Assembly (NCBI RefSeq): GCF_030161255.1
Contig: NZ_BSPX01000056.1
Span: 1 to 33,187 of the forward strand
Direction: 5' to 3'
DNA length: 33,187 nucleotides
DNA from: Zoogloea oryzae
GTDB lineage: Bacteria > Pseudomonadota > Gammaproteobacteria > Burkholderiales > Rhodocyclaceae
Numbering within the stretch: position 1 is the stretch's first letter; the number at the start of each line of letters is the position of its first letter. This document shows, piece by piece, positions 1 to 7,832 of this stretch. The notes beneath the pieces are model-generated. The model ran no database searches, was not told the origin of the DNA, and saw only the letters and a program-made list of their open reading frames with translations. Position numbers and translations under genes: made by a program.

Positions 1-198
1 CGGAGCAGGGGGCGGCGGCGGGGCGACGCGGGCGGCGGGCGGCGGCGCGCTCACCAGCTCGACCTCGACGGCGTCGGGCAGGCGGTTCTGCCAGCGCACG
101 CCATAGAACAGGAACAGACCGAGCAGGACGTGGACGAGCGCAGCCAGCGCTGCCGACGACCACTTGCCCCGGTCATTACCGGACAGCAAAGGTCTCAT
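1..198 (-). CDS. tolA: TolA, N-terminal part (cut by window edge)
   Basis: Only the first 66 codons are present; the rest lies beyond base 1. TolA is the inner-membrane protein of the Tol-Pal envelope system that spans the periplasm and links TolQR to TolB/Pal. The visible protein has a short basic N-terminus (MRPLLSGNDRGK), one hydrophobic anchor (about residues 16-34, ALAALVHVLLGLFLFYG) and then a Pro/Ala-rich segment, as expected for the start of the TolA linker. The ATG at 198 overlaps the tolR stop in an ATGA arrangement, so translation is probably coupled. The call rests on this topology and on its position directly after tolQ-tolR; the C-terminal domain cannot be seen. Confidence 0.85.
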   Translation of the reverse strand, partial: MRPLLSGNDRGKWSSAALAALVHVLLGLFLFYGVRWQNRLPDAVEVELVSAPPPAARVAPPPPPAP

Positions 199-608
199 CG
201 GCTGGCTTTGCCGATCTGCGTCTGCAGGCCGACCTTGTTGACGCCCGCGTTACGCAGGTCGTTGAGGACATCCATGACCAGCTCGTACTTCACTTCCTTG
301 TCGGCGGCGATCACCACCGGCTGGCCGGGGTTGGCCGACACGGCGTCCTGCACCGCGCCGATCAGGTCGCGGCGGTTGTAGGACTTGGGCTGGGCCTGGC
401 TGGTCTGGCTGAGGGTGAGCTCGCCCTGGGGCTTGACGGTGACGATCATGGCGTCGGTGGGCGGCGCGGGGACCTTGTCGACGCTGGGCAGGTTCACCGA
501 GCCGGACTGGATCATCGGCGCGGTGACCATGAAGATGACGAGGAGGACCAGCATCACGTCGATGTAAGGCACGACGTTGATCTGGTTCATCAGGCGACGT
601 TGACGCAT
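195..608 (-). CDS. tolR: TolR, proton-channel subunit of Tol-Pal
   Basis: A 137-residue ExbD/TolR family protein. With TolQ it forms the proton-driven motor in the inner membrane that energises TolA during outer-membrane constriction. The sequence has a short cytoplasmic start, then the diagnostic motif NVVPYIDVMLVLLVIFMV (about residues 11-28), whose Asp (about residue 17) is the proton-carrying residue of the family. A periplasmic domain follows (about 45-137). The length is normal. The gene lies 16 bp after tolQ and overlaps tolA by four bases, in a ybgC-tolQ-tolR-tolA operon. Confidence 0.96.
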   Translation of the reverse strand: MRQRRLMNQINVVPYIDVMLVLLVIFMVTAPMIQSGSVNLPSVDKVPAPPTDAMIVTVKPQGELTLSQTSQAQPKSYNRRDLIGAVQDAVSANPGQPVVIAADKEVKYELVMDVLNDLRNAGVNKVGLQTQIGKASR

Positions 609-624
609 TGCAGCTTCGCTCCGG

Positions 625-1299
625 TCAACGCAGCTGGCGCTGGAGGATGTTCAGGAATTCTTCGGTGAAGCTCTCGAAGCGGATCGCGATGCGGTCGATG
701 TCGTGGGCGAAGCGGTTGTAGGCGACGACGGCCGGGATCGCCGCGAACAGGCCGATGGCGGTGGCGACCAGCGCTTCGGCGATGCCCGGCGCCACGTGGG
801 CGAGGGTGGCCGAGCCGACGTTGGACAGGCCGCGGAAGGCGTTCATGATCCCCCACACGGTGCCGAACAGGCCGACGTAAGGTGATACCGAACCCACCGA
901 GGCGAGGAAGGCCAGGTGGGCTTCGAGATCATCGACCTCGCGCTGGTAGGTGGCACGCATGGCGCGGCGGGCGCCGTCCATGATGGCGCCGTGGTCGAGG
1001 TTCTTGCCGCGCAGCTTGGCGAACTCGCGGTAGCCGGCCTCGAAGATGCGTTCCATGCCCGCGGCCTCGTGGCGGCCGGTGGCGGCGCTCTGGTACAGGG
1101 CGTTGAGGTCGCCGCCGCTCCAGAAGTCGCGTTCGAAGAGGTCGGTCTTGCGCTTGGCGTCGCGGATCTGGAACCACTTGCGGAAGATCCAGTACCAGGA
1201 CATGAAGGAGACGGTGCCAAGGAGCGCCATCACGAGCTTGACGAGGACGCTCGCGTTGGCGATCAGGGACAGGATTGAGAGGTCTTCGGTGACGTTCAT
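625..1299 (-). CDS. tolQ: TolQ, Tol-Pal motor subunit
   Basis: A 224-residue MotA/TolQ/ExbB family protein. TolQ surrounds TolR and converts the proton gradient into movement that acts on TolA. The first membrane segment is at about residues 15-37. A cytoplasmic domain (about 40-130) precedes two further membrane helices, with the family signature VGLFGTVWGIMNAF near residue 142 and a last hydrophobic helix near 170-190 (EALVATAIGLFAAIPAVVAYN). The ATG lies four bases after the ybgC stop, which supports this start and cotranscription. Confidence 0.96.
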   Translation of the reverse strand: MNVTEDLSILSLIANASVLVKLVMALLGTVSFMSWYWIFRKWFQIRDAKRKTDLFERDFWSGGDLNALYQSAATGRHEAAGMERIFEAGYREFAKLRGKNLDHGAIMDGARRAMRATYQREVDDLEAHLAFLASVGSVSPYVGLFGTVWGIMNAFRGLSNVGSATLAHVAPGIAEALVATAIGLFAAIPAVVAYNRFAHDIDRIAIRFESFTEEFLNILQRQLR

Positions 1300-1303
1300 C
1301 GGT

Positions 1304-1744
1304 TTAAACCAGGGTGGCGAACTGGTCGCGTACGGCAGGAGGAATCGGAATGGCGCGCTTGGCGGTGCTGTCGATGCAGGCGATGGTGATCTGGGCGTCG
1401 AAAATGGGCTGACCTTCGCGCTGGATCTGCTGGTCGAAGATCAGACTGGCGCGGCCGAGCCGGGAGACCCGGCTGACGACGTCCAGCATGTCGTCGAGGA
1501 CGGCGGGCTGGCGGTAGTCGGCCTTCACGGAGCGCACCACGAAGACGACGCCCTGCTCGGCTGCGAGCCGGCCCTGCTCAAAACCAATAGCCCGCAACCA
1601 GTCGGTGCGGGCTCTTTCGCAGAACTTCAGGTAGTTGGCGTAGTAAACCACACCACCGGCGTCGGTGTCTTCGTAGTAAACCCGCACCGGCAGCGTGAAG
1701 GACGCCTTCTCCGCGGCAGGAGCGGGATCGTTCGTGAAATGCAT
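1304..1744 (-). CDS. ybgC: YbgC-type acyl-CoA thioesterase of the tol-pal cluster
   Basis: A 146-residue hot-dog-fold thioesterase. YbgC proteins hydrolyse acyl-CoA thioesters in the cytoplasm and are linked with phospholipid metabolism at the Tol-Pal complex. The motif VYYEDTDAGGVVYYANYLKF (about residues 22-41) is the 4HBT signature, and its Asp in EDTDAGG is the catalytic residue. The N-terminus carries about 15 extra residues compared with short homologues. This is the first gene of the leftward tol operon, four bases before tolQ. Its upstream region is shared with the divergent dksA. Confidence 0.95.
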   Translation of the reverse strand: MHFTNDPAPAAEKASFTLPVRVYYEDTDAGGVVYYANYLKFCERARTDWLRAIGFEQGRLAAEQGVVFVVRSVKADYRQPAVLDDMLDVVSRVSRLGRASLIFDQQIQREGQPIFDAQITIACIDSTAKRAIPIPPAVRDQFATLV

Positions 1745-1842
1745 CGCAACATTTTACCGCACGACTCGCCCTGATCCGAAGCAACGCGGTAGATTCAGTG
1801 TTTCAGAATGTAGGTAGGGGCGGGCCGATTGCGCTGGCCGCA

Positions 1843-1872
1843 TTGTAATTGCAGCAATCCTGTGCCTAGAAT
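1843..1872 (+). promoter_or_regulatory. Candidate sigma-70 promoter for dksA
   Basis: TTGTAA at 1843-1848 and TAGAAT at 1867-1872 are separated by 18 bp. Each differs from its consensus box by one or two bases. They lie about 120 bp before the dksA start, in the only non-coding space between the divergent ybgC and dksA. Read by eye only, with no start-site data. Confidence 0.35.
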
Positions 1873-1994
1873 CGCGCTCTTGGAGACAGGCTGGTGCGAT
1901 TCGTGCATTGGCCAGCGAGTCGCAGATGGGCGATGTCGCGGCGCGGATGTCGCGGGATCCCGGCCCGACAGTCGATTCATGGGAGGAATAAGAG

Positions 1995-2426
1995 ATGGTT
2001 GCAACTACCAGCAAAGACAAGACGCTGACCGAGGCCGAGATTCTGGCCATGCCGGAAGATGACTACATGAATCCGGCGCAGCTCGAGTTCTTCCGCTTGC
2101 GCTTGTCGAAGATGCGTGAAGAGCTGCTCGAGAACGCAGCCAGCACCGGCGCGAACCTGCGCGAGAACGAGATCGTCGCCGATCCGGCCGACCGGGCCAC
2201 GGTCGAGGAAGAGCACGCCCTCGAACTGCGCGTGCGCGATCGCGAACGCAAGCTGATCAAGAAGATCGAGGAAGCCCTCGAGCGCATCGCCGAAGGCGAA
2301 TACGGCTGGTGCGAGGAAACCGGCGACCCGATCGGGATCGGCCGACTGCTCGCCCGTCCGACCGCCACGCTGTCGATCGACGCCCAGGAGCGTCGCGAGC
2401 GCACCCAGAAGCTCTACGGGGAATAA
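1995..2426 (+). CDS. dksA: DksA-family RNA polymerase-binding regulator with reduced zinc site
   Basis: A 143-residue DksA. It binds the RNA polymerase secondary channel and, with ppGpp, adjusts rRNA and amino-acid promoters. The coiled-coil tip motif is present as DPADRA (residues 63-68, matching the D-x-x-D-x-A of E. coli). The C-terminal zinc-finger region keeps only Cys106 (GWCEETG); the other three cysteine positions are Thr109, Ser127 and Ala130, so a four-cysteine zinc finger cannot form. Single-cysteine DksA proteins occur in alpha- and probably betaproteobacteria, so this may be the housekeeping copy. A good GGAGG (1982-1986) sits eight bases before the ATG. It is followed by a zinc-associated GTPase on the same strand, 56 bp away. 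Confidence 0.93.
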   Translation: MVATTSKDKTLTEAEILAMPEDDYMNPAQLEFFRLRLSKMREELLENAASTGANLRENEIVADPADRATVEEEHALELRVRDRERKLIKKIEEALERIAEGEYGWCEETGDPIGIGRLLARPTATLSIDAQERRERTQKLYGE

Positions 2427-2482
2427 TCCCCCCGTTCCCGCTTTCTGCGTCACCCTGTTTCGCCGGATCGGCCAGGCCCACC

Positions 2483-3550
2483 ATGACCGCTCCGGCGAAC
2501 CGCATTCCTGTCACCCTGCTCACCGGGTTCCTCGGTTCGGGCAAGACCACCCTGCTCAATCACCTGCTGCGCCAGCCCGAGCTGGCCGGAACGGTGGTGC
2601 TCGTCAACGAGTTCGGCGCGGTGCCGCTGGATCACCTGCTTGTCGAGAAGATCGACGAGGACGTGGTGCTCCTCGAATCCGGCTGCATCTGCTGCTCGGT
2701 GCGGGGCGATCTGTCGCGGGCGCTGAAGGATGTCTTCATGCGCCGCCTGCGCCGGGAGCTTCCCGCGCTGACCCGGGTGGTCATCGAGACCACCGGCCTC
2801 GCCGATCCGGCGCCGGTGATCTTCACCCTGATGCAGGATTTCTTCATCGCCGAACGCTATCGCCTCGACGGCGTGGTGACGGCGGTGGATGCGGTGTTCG
2901 GCGCAGGGCAGCTCGCCCGCCAGCCGGAGGCCGTCAAGCAGGCCGCGATGGCTGACCGGCTCATCATCACCAAGTGCGACCAGGCGCCGCCCGACGCCGT
3001 GGACGCGCTGGCGGAGGCGCTCGCCGGGCTCAATCCGGGTGCGGCCCAGTTCCGCGTTGAAGGCGGCGTGGTCGAGCCCTCTGCGGTGCTCGACTGCGGC
3101 CTGTGGAACCCGGCGACCAAATCCGCCGACGTGGCCCGCTGGCTGGCCGACGAAGCCGTCGCCGCCCGGGCCGCCCGCAACCCGTATGCCCCGGTGGGCC
3201 GCGGCACGCTTCCGGCGGGCGATCCGAACCGTCACGACGCGAGCACCCATGCTTTCGTGGTGCGGGTCGACCAGCCCGTGGGCTGGGGCGATTTCTCCAC
3301 CGCCCTCGACATGCTCCAGGGCCTCAAGGGCGATCACCTGCTGCGGGTGAAAGGCATCGTGAACGTGCGGGGCGAGGCCGTGCCGCGGGTCATCCAGTGC
3401 GTCCATCACCTGCGCTACCCGGATGCCGCGCTGCCGGCCTGGCCCGATGACGACCGGTCCACCCGGCTGGTGTTCATCGTCCGCGATCTCGACCGCGCCA
3501 TCGTCGACCACGCGTTTGCCTGCTTCTGCGCGTCGGAGGCGGCGGCGTGA
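2483..3550 (+). CDS. COG0523 (CobW/ZigA-type) GTPase, putative zinc metallochaperone
   Basis: A 355-residue G3E-family GTPase. Members use GTP hydrolysis to deliver metal, often zinc, to client enzymes. The P-loop GFLGSGKTT is at residues 15-23, NEFG at 42-45, the metal-binding CICC motif at 68-71 (GCICCSVRGDL), ETTGLADP at 102-109, and a TKCD motif stands for the usual NKxD. A CobW C-terminal domain (about 240-350, with HLLRVKGIVNV and HHLRYPD) follows. I chose the ATG at 2483 because the family N-terminus aligns there; a longer frame runs back into dksA and is spurious. It overlaps the next gene (GTGA) and heads a ZnuABC-type locus, which favours zinc over cobalamin work. Confidence 0.88.
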   Translation: MTAPANRIPVTLLTGFLGSGKTTLLNHLLRQPELAGTVVLVNEFGAVPLDHLLVEKIDEDVVLLESGCICCSVRGDLSRALKDVFMRRLRRELPALTRVVIETTGLADPAPVIFTLMQDFFIAERYRLDGVVTAVDAVFGAGQLARQPEAVKQAAMADRLIITKCDQAPPDAVDALAEALAGLNPGAAQFRVEGGVVEPSAVLDCGLWNPATKSADVARWLADEAVAARAARNPYAPVGRGTLPAGDPNRHDASTHAFVVRVDQPVGWGDFSTALDMLQGLKGDHLLRVKGIVNVRGEAVPRVIQCVHHLRYPDAALPAWPDDDRSTRLVFIVRDLDRAIVDHAFACFCASEAAA

Positions 3551-3945
3551 GGCGCATCGTGCTGCCTTTCCGTCTGCCGCGCCGGGCGTCGCCGCTGTTT
3601 CGCAGCGTGCTGGCGCTGGTGCTGGTGTGCGCCCAGCTGTTCGCTGCCGCCCACGCCCTCAGCCATGTGGGCGAGGGGCTGGCGGAGCGCCGCGGGGCCG
3701 CAGAGCTTGCCTTCGGGCTCGCGTCGCCGGGCGATTCCAGCCCCGGTGGCCTGCCCGCGGCGGAGCGCCACGAGCGCTGCCTGCTGTGCCTGGCCGCGGC
3801 CGATCTGGCTTTTGTCCTCCCTCCCTCGCCGGCCGTGCTGGTCGTCGAGACCCTCCCGCCCGCGCAGCTTGCCGAACCCGCCGTGGTGCTGGTGGCCCGG
3901 CGCGCGCCCTGCCCACCCTGTCGCGGGCCGCCCGCTTCCGTCTGA
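3547..3945 (+). CDS. Small exported/membrane protein with His and Cys pairs, function unknown
   Basis: A 132-residue protein from a GTG start that overlaps the stop of the GTPase gene (GTGA). A basic start is followed by a hydrophobic segment (about residues 20-35), which could be a signal peptide or anchor. Candidate metal ligands stand in pairs: His36/His40 (HALSH), His75/Cys78/Cys81 (HERCLLC) and Cys122/Cys125 (CPPC). I do not recognise a named family with certainty. Small proteins of this shape occur near metal-uptake genes in Betaproteobacteria. The coupling to a zinc GTPase and the adjacent ABC importer make a metal-related periplasmic role reasonable, but this is inference. Confidence 0.6.
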   Translation: MRRIVLPFRLPRRASPLFRSVLALVLVCAQLFAAAHALSHVGEGLAERRGAAELAFGLASPGDSSPGGLPAAERHERCLLCLAAADLAFVLPPSPAVLVVETLPPAQLAEPAVVLVARRAPCPPCRGPPASV

Positions 3946-4031
3946 TCCCGTTCCCGAACCGCTGACCGGCGTCCGTCGCTGCCCGAGGGCATGACGCGCG
4001 CCGGCCGGCTGCTTTATCCGAACCGATCCGA

Positions 4032-4058
4032 NNNNNNNNNNNNNNNNNNNNNNNNNNN
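4032..4058. other. Run of 27 undetermined bases
   Basis: Positions 4032-4058 are all N. The true gap length is not known from the sequence. The gap hides the start codon and ribosome-binding site of the outer-membrane protein gene, and perhaps regulatory sequence such as a Zur site. Confidence 0.99.
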
Positions 4059-4060
4059 GA

Positions 4061-5461
4061 CCCGCCGCCCTGTGCGCGGCGCTCGCGGCCTTGCCGCATG
4101 CCGCCCTTGCGGCCCCCGACGCGGCTTCTGAAGCCGACTTGAAACAGCTCCGCAACCAGTTGCGCGAGCTCCGCGAAACCTATCAGCAGCGCATCGACGC
4201 CCTTGAGCGCCGGCTTGCCACCGCAGAGGCCCGCAGCGCCTCTGCGGTGGCCGTGGCGGCCGAGGCCGATCGCACGGCTGCCCGTGCCGAGAGCGTGGCC
4301 AAGGCCAGCGTCGAGCCCGCGCCCGCACCCCAGCGCCCGGCGGGCGAGTCCGCCTTCAACCCGGCGGTGTCGCTGATCATCGACAGCAAGTTCACCCGCC
4401 TGCAGCGCGACCCGTCCGCCTACCGCATCGACGGCTTCATCCCGTCCGGCGGCGAGGTCGGGCCACCGAAGAAGGGCTTCTCCCTGGGCGAGTCCGAGCT
4501 GGCCTTCTCCGCCAATATCGACCACCTGTTCCGCGGCAACGCGCGTTTCTCGCTGGCCGAGGACGACGGCGCCGGCGTGGTGGAGGTGGAGGAAGTGAAC
4601 GTGGAAAGTCTGGCCCTGCCGGCCGGCCTCAAGATGAAAGCCGGGCGCTTCCTGTCGGGCGTCGGCTACATCAACCAGCAGCATCCCCACGAGTGGGATT
4701 TCACCGACGCGCCGCTGGCCTACAAGGCCTTCTTCGGCTATCGCCTGCAGAACGACGGCGTGCAGCTGCGCTGGGTGGCGCCGACCGCGCTGTTCATGGA
4801 GTTCGGCGCCGAAGCGGCCAATGGCGGCAAGTTTCCCGGGGCTGAGCGCCACACCAACGGCGCCGGGCTGTGGACGGCCTTCGCTCACGTGGGCGGCGAC
4901 ATCGGCGAGTCGTCGGCGTGGCAGGCGGGCCTGTCCCACGTGCGCACCCATCCCCAGGAGCGGGCCTTCGAGGATGGCGGCTTCACCAATGCCTTCTCGG
5001 GGCGCAGCCAGACGTGGATCGCCGATTTCATCTACAAGTGGGCGCCGGGTGGCAACAGCCGCGACACCTACTTCAAGCTGCAGGGCGAATACCTGCGCCG
5101 CACCGAGTCGGGTTCGATCAACTACGGCGGCGACGGCAACGACTACGCGGCACGGCTGCGCCAGTCGGGCGCCTACCTGCAGGCGGTGTATCAGTTCATG
5201 CCGCGCTGGCGGGTGGGCGTGCGCGGCGACTGGCTGCGCTCGGGCAACGTCGATCTGGGCGGCCTGACCAGCGCCGAGCTGCCGATCTTGTCCGGCTACG
5301 ACCCGACGCGCCAGTCGGCGATGGTGGATTGGTCGCCGTCGGAGTTCTCGCGCCTGCGCCTGCAGGTGGCGCGCGACAAGTCGCGCAGCGGCGAGTCCGA
5401 CAACCAGGTGTGGCTGCAGTACGTGATGAGCCTTGGCGCCCACGGTGCTCTCAAGTTCTGA
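4061..5461 (+). CDS. Outer-membrane beta-barrel protein of the zinc locus (5' end in N gap)
   Basis: The reading frame is open from the N gap onward, giving 466 visible residues. The first codons encode a hydrophobic Ala/Leu stretch ending in HAALAAP, a signal-peptide end with an A-x-A cleavage site. The real start is therefore hidden in the gap, and the in-frame TTG at 4091 is internal. The mature protein opens with a coiled coil (LKQLRNQLRELRETYQQRI and onward, about 60 residues). The rest has alternating amphipathic beta strands and ends in ALKF; a terminal Phe is the usual barrel-assembly signal. This resembles porin-like proteins with an N-terminal coiled coil. No plug domain or TonB box is visible. 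Position between a zinc GTPase and znuA suggests metal entry across the outer membrane. Confidence 0.72.
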   Translation, partial: PAALCAALAALPHAALAAPDAASEADLKQLRNQLRELRETYQQRIDALERRLATAEARSASAVAVAAEADRTAARAESVAKASVEPAPAPQRPAGESAFNPAVSLIIDSKFTRLQRDPSAYRIDGFIPSGGEVGPPKKGFSLGESELAFSANIDHLFRGNARFSLAEDDGAGVVEVEEVNVESLALPAGLKMKAGRFLSGVGYINQQHPHEWDFTDAPLAYKAFFGYRLQNDGVQLRWVAPTALFMEFGAEAANGGKFPGAERHTNGAGLWTAFAHVGGDIGESSAWQAGLSHVRTHPQERAFEDGGFTNAFSGRSQTWIADFIYKWAPGGNSRDTYFKLQGEYLRRTESGSINYGGDGNDYAARLRQSGAYLQAVYQFMPRWRVGVRGDWLRSGNVDLGGLTSAELPILSGYDPTRQSAMVDWSPSEFSRLRLQVARDKSRSGESDNQVWLQYVMSLGAHGALKF

Positions 5462-5472
5462 GGAGCCGGAAG

Positions 5473-6384
5473 ATGATCGACAAGTTGATCCTGCGCGTCG
5501 TCGCGCTGCTGTGCGTGCTGCTGCCGGCCCTGCCGGCTGCGGCGTCCGTCAATGTGTTTGCCACGGTGCCCGAGTGGGCGGCACTGGCGAAGGAGATCGG
5601 GGGCGACAAGGTCAATGTGCTGTCGGCCACCACCGCCCTTCAGGACCCCCACCGCATCGAGGCGCGTCCGTCGCTGATCGCCCGGGCGCGGAGCAGCCAG
5701 CTGGTGGTGGCCACCGGCGCCGACCTGGAGATCGGCTGGTTGCCGCTGGTGCTGCGGGAGTCCGGCAATCCGGCGATCCAGCCGGGGCAGCCGGGCTACT
5801 TCGAGGCGACCTCGGCGGTGCGCCTGCTGGAAGTGCCTGCCCGCCTCGACCGGGCGGACGGCGACGTGCATCCCGGCGGCAATCCCCACGTCCAGCTCGA
5901 CCCGCGCAACATCCTGGCGGTGGGCGAGGCCCTGACGGCCCGGTTGGCCCAGGTGGACGCACCGAACGCCGCCGCCTACAAGGCCGGCTTCGCGCGCTTC
6001 GCCGAGCGCTGGAAGGCGGCGATGGGGCGCTGGGAGCAGGCCGCCGCGCCGCTCAGGGGCGTGCCGGTGTGGGTGCAGCACAAGGGCTTTCCGTACCTGT
6101 CGGCCTGGCTGGGCCTGAAGGAGCTGGGCGCGCTGGAGCCCAAGCCGGGCGTCGAGGCGGGCAGTGCCCAACTCGCCGGCCTGCTGGAACGCCAGAAGGC
6201 CACGCCGGCGAAGATGATCCTGCGCCCGGCCTACGCCCGGCCCACGTCGTCGGACTGGATGGCCGAGCGGGCGAAGATCCCGGTGGTCGTGCTGCCCTAT
6301 ACGGTAGGCGGTTCGAGTGAGGCGTCCGACCTGTTCGGGCTGTTCGACGACACCGTCCGGCGCCTGCTCGCCGGGGTGAAGTAA
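5473..6384 (+). CDS. znuA: ZnuA-like periplasmic metal-binding protein
   Basis: A 303-residue cluster A-I substrate-binding protein, which would hand Zn2+ (or Mn2+) to the ABC permease. A signal peptide occupies about residues 1-24 (ALPAAA before SVNVF). Likely metal ligands are His60 (LQDPHRIEARPS), His133/His139 (GDVHPGGNPH) and His203 (VQHKGFPYL), with an acidic residue near 283-286 as a fourth. The His-rich loop common in ZnuA is absent, so specificity for zinc rather than manganese rests on context. The start follows the barrel gene by 11 bases with GGAG ahead of it. One operon with the ATPase and permease. Confidence 0.85.
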   Translation: MIDKLILRVVALLCVLLPALPAAASVNVFATVPEWAALAKEIGGDKVNVLSATTALQDPHRIEARPSLIARARSSQLVVATGADLEIGWLPLVLRESGNPAIQPGQPGYFEATSAVRLLEVPARLDRADGDVHPGGNPHVQLDPRNILAVGEALTARLAQVDAPNAAAYKAGFARFAERWKAAMGRWEQAAAPLRGVPVWVQHKGFPYLSAWLGLKELGALEPKPGVEAGSAQLAGLLERQKATPAKMILRPAYARPTSSDWMAERAKIPVVVLPYTVGGSSEASDLFGLFDDTVRRLLAGVK

Positions 6385-6395
6385 GGGGGCGCGGC

Positions 6396-6974
6396 ATGGC
6401 CGGATTCCTGATCCGCGCCAGCGGGCTGGTGGCCGGCTATGCCGCGCCGGTGGCCGGGCCGCTGGATTTTGCGGTGCACCGGGGCGAGATCCTCGGCCTC
6501 GCGGGGCCCAACGGCGCCGGCAAATCCACGCTGCTCAAGGCGCTGTGGGGCGGCGTGCGGGTGTTCGGCGGCTCGGTGGAGAAGGCGCCGGGGCTGGCGA
6601 TCTCCCATCAGGCCCAGGGCTTTGACGACCTGCGCGGCATTCCGCTGACCGGTCGCGAGCTGCTGCGCCTCACCGGCGCCACGACCGACGGCCTGCCGGC
6701 GTGGCTGTCGGGCCGGATCGACGAGCGGCTCGACCGGCTCTCCGGCGGGCAGCTGCAGTTCCTGCGCCTGTGGGCCTGCCTGGCCGCGCCGGCCGATCTG
6801 ATCCTGCTGGACGAGCCCACCAACAACCTCGACAAGGCCGGCGTGGCTTTTCTGTCGGACTGGCTGGGCCACGCCCACGCGGCGCAGGGCATCGTGATCG
6901 TCTCCCACGATCACAGTTTCATCGACCAGGTGTGCACCCGGGTGGTGAGCGTGGGGGAGGAGTCGCCCGCATGA
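6396..6974 (+). CDS. znuC: ZnuC-like ABC transporter ATPase (short form)
   Basis: A 192-residue ATP-binding subunit that would power metal import. It has Walker A GPNGAGKST (residues 37-45), the signature LSGGQ (115-119), Walker B LILLDEP (135-141) and the H-loop SHDHS (His171). Typical ZnuC proteins are 230-260 residues; this one lacks a C-terminal extension and ends soon after the H-loop region. It starts 11 bases after znuA and overlaps the permease start by four bases (ATGA at 6971-6974). Gene order SBP-ATPase-permease matches zinc/manganese ABC importers. Confidence 0.85.
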   Translation: MAGFLIRASGLVAGYAAPVAGPLDFAVHRGEILGLAGPNGAGKSTLLKALWGGVRVFGGSVEKAPGLAISHQAQGFDDLRGIPLTGRELLRLTGATTDGLPAWLSGRIDERLDRLSGGQLQFLRLWACLAAPADLILLDEPTNNLDKAGVAFLSDWLGHAHAAQGIVIVSHDHSFIDQVCTRVVSVGEESPA

Positions 6975-7762
6975 GCTTCGATCTGCTCTTCGATCCGCTG
7001 TTCCGGGTGCCGTTCTTCACCGGCCTGCTGCTGGCTGGCCTGCTGCCGCTGGTGGGCATGTACCTGCGCCTGCGGGACGAATGGCTGGCGGCGCTGGCCT
7101 TTGCCCAGATGGCGTCGGCCGGGGCGCTGCTGGCGATGGTGGCCGACTGGCCGATGATCGCCGGCGGCCTGCTGGCGGCCGTGGTGGCGGCGCTGGTGAA
7201 AGGCGTCGCCGCGCGAGCGGGGGCCGGCGCCTACGCGCTGATGATGCTCCTCGCCTGGGGTGCCGGGGTGCTGCTGGTGGCCAATCATCCGCTGGCCGAA
7301 CAGGCCGGCCACGCACTCTTCGACGGTCAGCTATATTTCACTGGCGAAGGCCATCTGGTGGCCGCCGCGCTGGCCGTGGCGGCGAGCGTGCCGCTGCTGG
7401 CCTGGCTGTCCCGGCCGCTGCTGCTGGCGCGCTTCTTTCCGGAGTTCTACCGGGCCCGGGGGCGCAACGAGCGGCCACGGCTGATGCTCTTCGACCTGCT
7501 GGCCAGCCTTGCGGTGGCGCTGGCGACGGTCAGCCTGGGGGTGATGGCGGCCTTCGCGCTGGTCTTCGTGCCGCCGCTCCTGGCCTGCCGTTTTGGCCGG
7601 GGCTGGCGATCGGGCCTGGTGCTCTCGGCTGTCATCGGAATGGCGGGGTACTGCGTTGCGTTTGCGGTGTCGCTGGGTTTTGATCAACCTTTCGGGCCGG
7701 TTTGTGCGGTGCTGTTCGTGGTGCTCGTTTTGGTGATGGGCGTGAAATTCGACAGGATGTAA
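6971..7762 (+). CDS. znuB: ZnuB-like ABC-3 family permease
   Basis: A 263-residue integral membrane protein with about seven or eight hydrophobic segments, matching the ABC-3 (ZnuB/TroCD) permease family. It would form the inner-membrane channel for the metal delivered by the binding protein. The region RLRDEWLAALAFAQMASAGALLA (about residues 33-55) corresponds to the conserved start of the ABC-3 domain (usually ...D...GDAISHAVLPG), though it is divergent. The start overlaps the ATPase stop. No clear terminator follows before the next gene at 7833. Confidence 0.82.
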   Translation: MSFDLLFDPLFRVPFFTGLLLAGLLPLVGMYLRLRDEWLAALAFAQMASAGALLAMVADWPMIAGGLLAAVVAALVKGVAARAGAGAYALMMLLAWGAGVLLVANHPLAEQAGHALFDGQLYFTGEGHLVAAALAVAASVPLLAWLSRPLLLARFFPEFYRARGRNERPRLMLFDLLASLAVALATVSLGVMAAFALVFVPPLLACRFGRGWRSGLVLSAVIGMAGYCVAFAVSLGFDQPFGPVCAVLFVVLVLVMGVKFDRM

Positions 7763-7832
7763 ATCACGGAGCCCCCGCTTTGTAGAGTGATATCCTAGTC
7801 AATCGTAAAAAAGTAACTTGGAGGGTATGGGA

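Noticed and set aside
3659..5443. A 594-codon minus-strand frame opposite the outer-membrane barrel gene, crossing the N gap
   Set aside because: It depends on reading through unknown bases and is antisense to a gene with signal peptide, coiled coil and barrel features.
7818..7832. The TTG (7818) or ATG (7827) as start of the STAS protein
   Set aside because: The GGAGGG at 7820-7825 overlaps or touches both; only the GTG codons at 7833/7836 have a workable spacing. The ATG remains possible if another ribosome signal is used.
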